64,000 bases of DNA from Blastobasis lacticolella (taxonomy: Eukaryota > Arthropoda > Insecta > Lepidoptera > Blastobasidae), in NCBI GenBank assembly GCA_905147135.1, contig LR990041.1, positions 1,178,001-1,242,000 on the forward strand, read 5' to 3'. Numbering within the stretch: the first letter of the stretch is position 1; each line of letters starts with the position of its first letter. The notes under the pieces are model-generated. The model did not search any database and was not told the origin of the DNA. It worked only from the letters and a program-made list of their open reading frames with translations. Below are positions 22,628 through 32,700 of this stretch, in pieces. Made by a program: the position numbers and the translations under genes.

Positions 22628-22848
22628 ATAAACAGCACGATAATGTCACTGTTGTATCGGATGTGACGAAAGAATTTCATTATACACGTCTTAATGGATT
22701 GGATATTCATAAATCGTTCGTTCAAACGTGCAATTACACTTTGGAATTTGGTTTGGATGGAGAAAAATACATTAAGTGTTTGTGTTCTGCCCCTCAGGCT
22801 ATAAGCATACTTTTCGATGAAGAAATGCCGCGCCCGAGGCTTTACTAA
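22628..22848 (+). CDS. Unidentified coding-like segment
   Basis: Open frame upstream of TAA at 22846 with protein-like composition: HDNVTVVSDVTKEFHYTRLN, then GLDIHKSFVQTCNYTLEFGL and DGEKYIKCLCSAPQAISILF, ending DEEMPRPRLY. No in-frame ATG precedes it, so it would need an upstream exon. An AG at 22626-22627 would admit it in the phase left by the 21964 candidate. I recognise no family. It could be a terminal exon, a pseudogene or chance. Confidence 0.25.
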
Positions 22849-22912
22849 ATTGATATCATTGTGACTGTCAGTTGGAAAAACATGCATAATTATCTAAACC
22901 ATCAGATGAGGC

Positions 22913-23105
22913 AGTATAGTTCTCTAGTGGCGAACACGTACCGGAACACGCAGCGTGGGTAGGTCTCCCCACATGGTGGTCCGACGGCCAGGTAAAAATC
23001 GCAGCTACCAGCTGGATAAGGAAGACACACGACTGGCCTTTGTAGGTATCTGTGGGGGAGGCCTATGCCCTGCAGTGGGCGTCTTTCGGCTGATATGATA
23101 ATGGT
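22913..23105 (+). repeat. RTE LINE 3' end
   Basis: Sense copy ending GCCTATGCCCTGCAGTGGGC, GTCTTTCGGCTGATATGAT. The coding part is decayed. Confidence 0.75.
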
Positions 23106-24175
23106 AACGATTTATTGAAAGAGATATTCAATGTTCTCCTCCATAAATTTTGAGGTTGAGTTCGACAGTTTCCTATCGCTTTCTGTTAAGCGGGTCGTTT
23201 GATGATAATACAAAAGCACATTCTAACTATGAAACCAAGAGAAATCGATACCAAAGGCATAACTTTCGCTGATGTTTATTCGAGTACTTACCATCTCAGC
23301 GTTGATTAGTGTAGTACTACTAATTAAAACTGCGTAAAACAGTCTGCCTTCTTTTCATGTCGTATCTAGGGCGGCTGTACCGTGTCCGGCGTGGTTGAAT
23401 ACAGTCAACAGCATTTCGACCTACTCAAAATAAGTATACTACTCAGTGACAAACGAGCAGACAGCCCATCTGATTGTAAGCGGTAACTGTCGCCCATAAC
23501 ATCTACGATTCATGCATCATTTAGGTTGCAGGCAACAAAAATGCAGAACCGCAGGTGCGTTGTCACTGTGAGGACTAAGCTGAAATGCCTCATGCCTGTA
23601 ATTGCGCTGGCTACCTTATCCTTCAAACCGGATCACAACAATGCATTGTTGCTTGGCGGCAGAAATAGCGATAGCTTGTAGCAATGTTAGCTTCTTCTAT
23701 ACTGGGTGTGGGCCGGGTTACTGCCTTCTGTGCCATCATCCCATATTCCAGTGACAGGTAGTGTACAGTAAGTTCCCTAGGCGTACCACCCACAAAAAAA
23801 ACAATTTACTCTACTTCTCGCTACACCCTAAAAATTGCGAATACTGGTAATTACCTGTATTTAGCAAGCCTAAACAATCACAGGCACATAAAGTTGTGCA
23901 AGCGCACACAGCGGTGGTATATTTTAATATTATCAACGCATCGTTGACGACTTTCGCTGTGTGGTAACTATATGTTCTAGTGCCTGGCTCGAATATAAAG
24001 CATTAGAATTGTACCCGAGTTTTACAGCCTATAACTACCTATTCGACCATAAAAGGAGTGGCCTGCGAGTGTGTTAGCTCCATCACCTTGAAGGCTAGAG
24101 TGAACAGGCTGTTTCTAGACATAATTAATAAACGACCTGCCTACGCTCCGTTCGTGTTTTCTCGAGGTTATCATC
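23106..24175. other. Unassigned DNA with an inverted LINE-tail repeat
   Basis: 23435-23790 contains the complement of a tail that occurs in sense at 59385-59545: GACAGCCCATCTGATTG, ATCTACGATTCATGC, then CACTGTGAGGACTAAG. The remainder is unrecognised. Confidence 0.4.
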
Positions 24176-24400
24176 ATCAACGTTCTAGCACTTATCCCGG
24201 CCTCTGCCAGGGTCCGCTTTCCTACTTATTCTTCCCCACTTCATCCGGTCTACGGCATCCTCGCTTCGTAGGCTGTTGGCTCTCGCACCCGACTCAGCGA
24301 TATTAGTCCATCGTTTCTTTGGTCGCCCACGGGAACTCTTTCCTGATATTCCTGATACCGGTAAATTCAGGCACTTGTTTTCCACGTTTTCTCGGGGTAA
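24176..24400 (-). repeat. RTE-like LINE C-terminus
   Basis: The minus strand reads KSSRGRPKKRWTNIAESGAR and AVDRMKWGRISRKADPGRGR, the C-terminal coding end of a second RTE-like group. Related scraps are at 40408-40530 and 53222-53285. Confidence 0.65.
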
Positions 24401-24954
24401 TAGAAATTATCTAAATTATAGTGTAAACCATATTAAAACCCCTTGCGTAGAATAAATAATCTAAGCGTTCATACAGAGGGACAACGGAAAGCGTATATTT
24501 TATACTACTCGTATGTGAAGCAGCTGGAGCTCTACCAAAACTTATTTCCGGACCGCATATTTCCTTTGACAATTGTTACTTAAGCTGTCACCGCCGTCAC
24601 TGGTTTGACACCTTGACAGTGAAAGGTGAGCGGCCGCGTCGACCTTCCGACCTTGACCTTGGACCTACACCATCATTCATTCACGGTTGGCTATTCGTAA
24701 TAGGTTAAGTAAGAATCCGTTTAAGTTTGTTAGGAGGGTATTGTAGCTGTTTATGTATAATACAAGAGTTTTGTGCATGACTACCTTAAGAACCATATTC
24801 CTGTGCAGTTGTTAAAAGGTTTTAATGGCATTTATAAAAATATTCTGGAGGTCAACGATAAATTCTTCGGGTTAAAGGGACAGCTGATAGCCCCTTCTTT
24901 AGCCAACTCAATTAGGCTAACGATACACCAACTATTTCGTACGTTGCTGCAGGA
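24401..24954. other. Unassigned intergenic DNA
   Basis: Nothing recognisable. Confidence 0.3.
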
Positions 24955-25151
24955 AAGGAAACCTGCACATTCAGGCGACTGAATGTGTAACCATGATCCA
25001 ATCTTGTCAGATTCCCCTATTTACGGGGTCACGGGACCAAGTGCTAGTTGCTCTACTGTAATTACTTGATCTACGAAATCGTGGATCTTGGGTATGGCAG
25101 ACCCTGGGTCCTCGCACACGAGCGCACAGCGAAGTTACGCTGAGATGATGA
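24955..25151 (+). repeat. SINE-A 3' half
   Basis: Sense SINE-A from AACCTGCACATTCAGGCGAC to a GAGATGATGATTA tail; the head is missing. Confidence 0.75.
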
Positions 25152-26082
25152 TTATTTGTTTTGACAAAGAAATCTCCACTCTTTGACACTTTTGTGCCGA
25201 CGGGCTCTCAGATGCGGACCAGGGGCCCGCTTTTTAAATCACTTATCTCGATTCGAAGGGAATTTTAATGCATCACGCTGATTTCCCCTATCTTTCAACC
25301 GATCGTCGGTGTTGCCAATGTAATTTTAAAAATATAGAATTTTTCATGCCGTAAGTGGAAATTGAAAACCGTTCGTTAAAAAATAGAGCACTAGACTTAA
25401 CGTGACACTATGCTCTCTCGACCAGGTTCTAGCTCCGGCCTTGCGCTTGCGCCACCGAAGCCAAGGAGGTAACTTTCCGCGGAGTTGGATTGCGAACTGA
25501 ATTAATCTCTGGCTAATTGATCTCGTTCCAAATCGCAAGGCTGCACTTTCTGCCATTTCGTTGCGACATTGTACTGTTTTTATTTATGGGAACGATTTTT
25601 TATAGTTGATTGCTGACGGGTATTAAGAATTCTTGTTACCTAAGTGGTTAGGTTTATTTGGGTACTAATATGTACAAACACACTAGCTTGTCTGGCGCGT
25701 CTGTGTCCTACCCGTAGGTAGGGCAGTGTCCCTGAGAGTGTCCCTACCGACGTGTCCCTACCCCTGCCCATACCCTACAGAACATCTATATCTACTTTCC
25801 CTTTTTTTCTGTCTCTTGCATCCGACTTGGTGCTGTAAATCCATCCATCCAAGCTCATAGATTACGGCAAAGACCTCCGCCAATGTGGGAGAGGTACACT
25901 ATAGCGGGCCGTTGATTGAGAACAAATTAAATTTTGTTGCAGAGAAAGTGCGACCTTGTCATAGTCATCTTGTTTTAGGCCATGCGAAAATTGCCAGGCA
26001 AGGTGTTCGATGCGTGATCTTCACAATTATAACGAAATGGTTGGTCAAGGTGCTAGTGGACGGTGTACACAGCAAATATTGG
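25152..26082. other. Unassigned intergenic DNA
   Basis: No recognisable gene. The last 100 bp may be a heavily decayed extension of the palindrome arm that begins at 26083. Confidence 0.3.
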
Positions 26083-27287
26083 CAAAAAACCGCAAATCGA
26101 TGTACAGGATAGCCGTTTGGTATACGAGTACTTTAGGTTTAAACAATCATTTTGACCGGTAGTTCCTAAAAATATTCCCCGGGGGGGAGCAGTAATATCG
26201 ATATTAATTTTTTATATGGGATTTGAATTTTTTTTTCTCAGATTCCTATCGTGTTTGGTATCAAATGAAAGGGCATCATGAGCCGGTTCTAAAAATATAC
26301 TACACCAATACCATTCGGCCACCTGTTTTCTAAAAATCCACGAAATATTTTCAAAACATACCAAGTTTGGACTCCTCCAGGTAGGAGACGGTTTAGTAAA
26401 TTTTTGTATAACATACGCCAAATGTCTCTAAATATACCCATATCCAACGACAAAAAGGCGATATAAAAAATAGTTTAATTTACTAATTTTAAAATATTTT
26501 TTTCTTTATTAAAAAGTTGAGATTTAGTAATTATTTTAAACTTATCGAACTCTACTGTACTGTACTATTATTATTGTGTTTTATGCTATTATCTATGTAA
26601 AATAATGCACTTACGGTTTCTATCTCCCCCTCCCCCTTTCCTCTCTCCCTCCGCACTCCTCACTCTGCACCTAAGCGAATTTGATTTCGCGAGCCATAGT
26701 CAGTCAGTCAGTCAGTCGTTGTCCACTGTAAAATCCTCTCAGGTGCAGGAGGAGAAGAGGGGGGGGGAAGCGTATTAATATCAATTTAACATAGATTAAC
26801 AATAGTAAAGTGCAGTACAGTTCGATATGATTCAAAAAATACTAAATCTCAACTTTTTAATTAAGAAAAAAATATTTTAAAATTAGTAAATTAAAATATT
26901 TTTTAAATCGCCTTTTTGTCTTTGGATATGGGTATATTTAGAGACATTTGGCGTATGTTATACAAAAATTTACTAAACCGTCTCCTACCTGGAGGAGTCC
27001 AAACTTGGTATGTTTTGAAAATATTTCTTGGATTTTAAGAAAACAGGTGTCTGAAAGTTATTAGTGTAGTATATTTTTAGAACCGGCTTATGATGCCCTT
27101 TCATTTGATACCAAACACGATAGGATTCCGAAAAAAAAAATTTCGATTCCCATATTAAAAATTAATGTCAATATTACTGGCCCCCCCTGGGAATATTTTT
27201 AGGAACTACCGGTCAAAATGATTGTTTTAACCTAAAGTACCCGTGTACCAAACGGCTATCCTGTACATCGATTTGCGGTTTTTTTTT
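26083..27287. repeat. 1.2-kb near-perfect palindrome (foldback element)
   Basis: Sequence from 26083 to about 26680 is repeated inverted from about 26730 to 27287. A 137-bp part, from CCTTTTTGTCGTTGGATATG (minus strand of the left arm) to AGAAAACAGG, differs from the right arm by three bases. The outermost matched bases are AAAAAACCGCAAATCGATG and their complement. The arms continue inward through a CT-rich/AG-rich pair to a loop of about 60 bp containing five GTCA units at 26699-26716. No intact coding frame and no clear target duplication. A foldback DNA transposon or an inverted duplication are both possible. If transcribed it would form a long hairpin RNA. Confidence 0.85.
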
Positions 27288-27587
27288 ACGTAGCTCGACC
27301 ACTATGCGACATTATCAGGTTTTCGCAGATGTGAGGAGTAATTTGAAGTACCTACGTGAATTAGTTAGTCTTATACAGGGCCGTATTTGGATATTTTGTG
27401 TGTGTCAAAATAATTATCAACTTTTCGTGTTTAGGTACCTACATATTTCTGATCAATAGTATGACGTGCGTTCCTAGTGGTATTTACGATAAATTATCGT
27501 TAATTCGATTGTCTAAGAGTATTGTACGTACATCTCCGCAGAGTTAAGAAGACACATAATTTTGACCCTTTGTCATTTGATGCCTTT

Positions 27588-27945
27588 TTTTTTTTTTATG
27601 TCATACGGTAGGCAAACAGGCAAGCGGGCCACCTGATGGAAAGTGGTCACCACTGCCTATAGACATTAGCAACACCAAGAGTATCGCTAATGCGTTGCCC
27701 ACCTCTATAACACGTTGCTCTGGCAGCAAAAAGCAAATGCCACTCCACTGCCAAAGCCACGGTTCCCCAAATCCCCACCCCATGGAGCACTGGAAACCTT
27801 ACTCACCGGCAGAAACACAATACTATTTAAAAGAGTATTATTTAGCTGCGATATTCTGTAAGGTGGAGGTACTTCCCCAGTGGGGCGGCTCCAATTCGAA
27901 CGAGATACCCCGCTATGCCCTACCTCTCTTGGGGATTTTGGATCT
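27588..27945 (-). repeat. Jockey/CR1-like LINE 3' end, long copy
   Basis: Inverted copy starting at a T-rich tract (the sense poly-A) and GTCATACGGTAGGCAAACAGG. It continues through the untranslated part into coding remnants such as the complement of GGAGCCGCCCCACTGGGG. Confidence 0.75.
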
Positions 27946-28336
27946 TGTGTTGTTTCTTTTAGCGTACCTTTTTTATTGTACCAAAATAAGTAATTTTTTA
28001 ACACGCACCGTGCTGTAATAACATTAGTAACATGGCATAGTTCTACTACGCGGTCAATGCCTTACTCTGCCAGTTTCCGCTTTAAAAAAAAAATTTACTT
28101 ATTAATTTGGCATGGCGTTTAGCGTAGTTCATTCCTCTTAATCCAACCCTGCCGGACTATGTGTGAAACACACATATTATCCGTCTTTTTAAGCCCTCAT
28201 GTGAGCATAAAAGGCGTGTAACAATATTAGTCATGGGAAAAAGACTAATTGTTCACGGCAGTGCGAAACACGACTGTGGCGAAATCTGTTTATGATACTG
28301 TAGTTAGATACTACATAATTATGCTAGTTGTAGTGT

Positions 28337-28608
28337 CCCGTATTCAAGAATGTTACTATGAGAGTGAGCGCGAACGCATAAGGTTCCAACTTGCGTAGCG
28401 AACGACACTACTCTATGTTCAAAATCTTTGGCCCTATGACCTCAAAATGAACGAAATTGACCAATCGTAGAGCCGTATTGATCGCAGTCGCAGACTATGT
28501 ATATGACAAAAATTTCAACGCAGTGCTTTCGCTTTGCATACCTGTGCAGCAGTGCAGTGCTAGCAGTGCTGTGAGAACGCATAGTAAAGCCATTTTTGTA
28601 AATACGGG
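28337..28608. repeat. MITE M1 (272 bp)
   Basis: Left end CCCGTATTCAAGAATGTTAC, TATGAGAGTGAGCGCGAACGC; right end GTGAGAACGCATAGTAAAGC, TTTTTGTAAATACGGG. The ends are inverted repeats with mismatches. Related ends occur at 47458-47928 and 5091. No coding capacity. Confidence 0.65.
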
Positions 28609-28905
28609 TCTAAGTCCAGCTGGTTAGCTTTGTTTATTCATGTGTTAGGCAAGGCATCTGGCATCGTAACCTAACTAACACAAATGTGAGTATGTGGGAG
28701 AAAGGTGCCTAAACCTGCCGGTATCAGACCGCGGGCGGAAGACATCACTGCGTCATTTTAAACTTAAATTCCAAATGATTCGAACTTCCTACTTTTATAA
28801 ATCTTAAATCACAAACCACTGCGAAAGTTTTAATTTGAAGTTTCGAACGATTCAATCTTTTTAATTTCATAAATCCTAAATTAAAAACGTTTGAGTTGAA
28901 ATGTA

Positions 28906-29013
28906 GTCACGGTGGTTAGGCGGCAGTCACGCCACTGTAATTACCTGATTTGCAAAATCCTGGGTCATGGTCAAGGTGGACCTCGTACCGAGCTATCGCG
29001 TGTGAGAGTACAA
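28906..29013 (+). repeat. SINE-A 3' fragment
   Basis: Sense fragment from GTCACGGTGG to GTGTGAGAGTACA, with CACTGTAATTACCTGATTTG in the middle. Confidence 0.65.
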
Positions 29014-29029
29014 CTCTTGCTCTCGCTAG

Positions 29030-29470
29030 TTATTGAGTGCCGACCACGTACGCAGACGCAGCGTGAGTAGGTTTCCCACAAGGTGGACCTGGTAAAGATT
29101 GTAGGTACTGGATGCGGATGCTGGATGCGTGGTGTGTGGTGCCGCCACCTCAAAGAATAGCACCACCCCATCTCTTCCCGTGGGTGTCGTAAGAGGCGAC
29201 TAAGGGACAAATCCGAAAGGTGGGCAGCAGCATCTTTCTGGGTAGATTTACATCAACATTTACATGCACTGCGATCTCCAACCCGCCTGCCAAGCGTGGA
29301 GATTATGGCAATGACCTCCCCTTTCGTGGGAGAGGCCCGAAGTCCTGCAGTGGATTGTAATGGGCTGTGATGGTGATGATGACTGGATGCGGAAGGCACG
29401 GGACCAGCCATTGTGGAGCTCTCTGGGGAAGGCCTACGCCCAGCATTGGCCGCCTCTCGGCTGTTGAAAT
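29030..29470 (+). repeat. RTE LINE 3' end split by repeat R-C
   Basis: Sense RTE tail at 29030-29118 (GTGCCGACCACGTACGCAG...), resuming at 29382 (TGGATGCGGAAGGCACGGG, GGCCTACGCCCAGCATTGG). The break holds R-C with a 12-bp duplication. Confidence 0.75.
29119..29381 (+). repeat. Repeat R-C nested in RTE tail
   Basis: Sense R-C, the longest copy here: GTGGGTGTCGTAAGAGGCGA upstream, then GCGATCTCCAACCCGCCTGC and a TGATGGTGATGATG end. Exact duplications ACTGGATGCGGA flank it at 29107-29118 and 29382-29393. Confidence 0.85.
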
Positions 29471-29583
29471 ACATCCAAACATAACCTCACGCCTTTTTCC
29501 ACGTAAGGATAGGCAGAGACCACATCGTCACACTTCCCTGATGATAAAACCAAAATTGTATTTTCTTCTTGCCGTTGTTCCAG

Positions 29584-29715
29584 GTGATATGGCTCCTGTT
29601 GGCAGTTGGCGTTGCGCAGTGCGCGCGCGGGCGGCCGCGGCAGCAGCCCCAGCCGCAGCCCGAGGATGCTTACGAGTACGAATCGCAGGCGCAGGAGCGC
29701 GCGGCCGGAGACCAG
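29584..29715 (+). CDS. Gene 1, signal-peptide exon
   Basis: Acceptor GCCGTTGTTCCAG|GTG and donor GACCAG|GTGAGG. Encodes 44 residues: VIWLLLAVGVAQCARG, a Gln/Pro run, then DAYEYESQAQERAAGDQ. There is no ATG in frame after the acceptor, so translation must start in an upstream exon ending in phase 0, as is usual for insect cuticle genes. Cleavage is plausible after AQC. Codons are GC-rich, unlike the flanking intron. Confidence 0.85.
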
Positions 29716-32700
29716 GTGAGGCTTGAGTTTGGTTTGCGGGCTTGGATTTGGTGAGGATTATCGAGGGCGGCCAGGTTTACTTGATCCTCGGGGATTGGAT
29801 TGTTTTGGTAGTTGGGGAGACCAGGTGAGGCTGGACTTGGTTTGCGGCCTTGGATTTGGTTATGTTTTTCGGGGCGGCCTTCTTTATTTGACCCACGGGA
29901 TTGGCTTGTCTTGATAGTTGGGGAGATCAGGTGAGGCTGGACGTTGGTTTGCGGCCTTGGATTTGGTGAGGTTTGTCGAGAGCGGCCAGATTTAGTTGAC
30001 CCTCGGGTTTGTCCTTAGGCTACGTGGGTATTTTTCTGCATTACATCGTGCGATACGAAAGTTCTGGTTACCAATAGAGTAAATAATCAAATTAGGAATT
30101 ATTTTGAAACCTATTTTATTAGGTTAAAGTTAATAAATAATATCAGTCGAACCACCATTGAGCTGCAGAGGTTGCCTACAAAACGCTTATTACTATTTGA
30201 GTGTTTCTACAAAACACCAATATGCCTGGTCAAAAAGTAAGGTGAATTTGTATATAAAATGTATTTTTTTAATTTATTGTTCCAAATCAATTTCATCCCC
30301 TTCAAAGTAATCCCCTTCCGATAAAACGCACTTTTGCCAACGCTTTTTCCAGTTCTCGAAACAGTCGGAATAGTCTTTTTTCGGTATAGCCTTCAAGACC
30401 TTCTTCGATTCGGTTTTTATCTCCTCAATCGTGTCAAAACGGAGTCCCCGCATTGGCTGTTTGAGTTTGCTGAATAGCCAGAAGTCGCATGGAGCCAAAT
30501 CAGCCATTTCAAGTGGTCCTGATAGTCAGACAGCAAAGTTTCACACACATCAACGCGACGCTTTTTTTCAAAAAATTTAGCGTTTTTGGCACCAATCGAG
30601 ACTTGACGCGTTTGAGACACAAAGCATCCTTTAAAATGGTTTGGGCTGAGCCAAATGATATTCCAGCACTATCAGCGATGTCTCTTATTGTCAATCGACG
30701 ATTTTCAAGCACCAAATCTTTGATCTTTTGGACGTGGCCCTCGTCGGTAGACGTTGATGGTCGTCCAGAGCGCGGTTCGTCTTCAACGCGTTCTCGGCCC
30801 GCTTTGAACTCGTTGTACCACTTATAAACGTTTTTTTGTGCCATAGTTTGATCACCAAAGGCCTTCCGCAACATTTTCAACGTGGCCGCACAAGAATATT
30901 CGTACCGCAAACAAAATTTGATGCAAGTTCTTTGTTCAACAAAATCACCCTTTGTAAAAATCGAAATAATAACTTTTGATTGTTTAATAAAACACGTGTA
31001 CCTCGGAGATAATCAAACCTTTTGACAAACAGACGCTTGGAAAATGTTATAGACAGCCCTACCAACCTAGGAAAAAAAATTTACCTGCCTTCCTGCACGG
31101 GAGTTTTAAATGACAATTTCACCTTACTTTTTGATCACAGTATTATGTCACGTTAGGGCACAAACTGTAAACATGTTTTATAAATTGTGACTTAAATTGG
31201 GTTTGTCAACACGGTTTTGATTATTTTTAAATCGATATTTCGGAACAGTTGCACGCTCCATGGTCACTAGGGTGTCCCGAGAATTTTTTTCTTGGATTTT
31301 CTTAACGCAAGACCTCTTAAAATTTGCGTAATTGATAGCAGATTACCATAATAATAAAAATAATAAAATAAAATTTGATCTTCAGGGTTCTACCAATCTT
31401 TGAAGTTCTGAAAAATTATGATATTTCGCTACTCCAGATTTCAGCTTTATATTATATCTCTTTCTTGTTTTTCTTAACTCAAGACCTGTCAAAAGTTGCG
31501 TAATTAATCGTAGATTGCTCAAATAACTCTAAAAACCAAATAAAACTATACCTTTAGGGTTCTACAGATCGGCAAAGTTTTGAAAATTTTACAAATTTAA
31601 GGTAATATTTCGCTATCCTATTTTAAACGTAAATATGAAAAATATTTAGTTATTAATTTATTAAGTTGTAATACAAACACGATATTTAGATTTTTATGCA
31701 ACAATATGTTATCGGCAACCTCGAATTAGCAGATTGGGACTTGCAAATTCAAAGTCGCAGGTAACTTGGTACGTTTCAACTAGTTTCGAGGACTTTATGG
31801 CTTTTGGACTTTACTCGCTAATGTTTTTTCGAATTCAAAGTACTACTTTTACGCTGTAGTTGCGATACAGTGTAAAAGTAGATTTTGTGACTTAATTTGA
31901 ATAATAAGTTCGAGACGTCGTGAGGCACTTCCGCTATATTGAGAACATACTTAAAATTTGACGATCGGTAGCGCTATTTTATTAGTCAAGAACGACTTGA
32001 AATGGAAGTACCGATAATAGAAAGAATATATCCAATTCAGTAATACTTATATGGGACTGTTTCAGAAAATATCAACAATATTTGGACCCAAAGCTTCCAT
32101 TCTAATCTATACTAATATAATAAAGAGAAAAGGTTTGATTGTTTGTTTGTATTGATACGCTCAACAATTACTACTTACTACTATTTAAAAATTCTTTCAA
32201 TTATAGAAAGCTGCATTATCAGGGGCTTACATAGGCTATAGTTCTTCCCGAGATTCAATATGGTTGCCACGGGAACGGGTCTGGAACGTTCTAATCTAAT
32301 TTTGCGCAGACGAAGATGCGGGCAAAAAAGCTAGTCGAAAGTATGGCCAAATTATCTAATTCCTGAAATCATTTGACCACGAAAAGTGGATGGATTCCTA
32401 CCTCAATTTGAAAAGATACCGCAAAAGCTAAAGAAATTATGTCTAGTTTCAAAAACGAATGACGTAACGAGTGTAGTTAGAGTTATCTAAGAAGCTTTTA
32501 GACTTCTTCTTAAGTGTACTTCATATGAATCTTGTTTGTATTTGAGCTTGAAACCTAAGGAAGTTCTCATCAATGAGAGAAGTTTAATGTTAGGAAAATG
32601 GTACTGAGTAGTATTGATTAAAAATAAAGGACTAGATTGATAAAAGGACAGTATAGGAAAATTGAAGCCTTTTAAGAAACCGATTCTGTTTCTGCAAATT

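Noticed and set aside
22441..22887. 148-codon minus-strand frame
   Set aside because: It overlaps the MITE at 22369-22484 and has no domain; the opposite-strand frame at 22628-22848 is more protein-like.
26083..27287. Viral terminal hairpin, for example an endogenous densovirus end
   Set aside because: No viral coding sequence lies next to it and the loop and arms show no viral replication signature that I can recognise.
27695..28018. 107-codon plus-strand frame
   Set aside because: It reads the antisense strand of a Jockey/CR1-like LINE tail.
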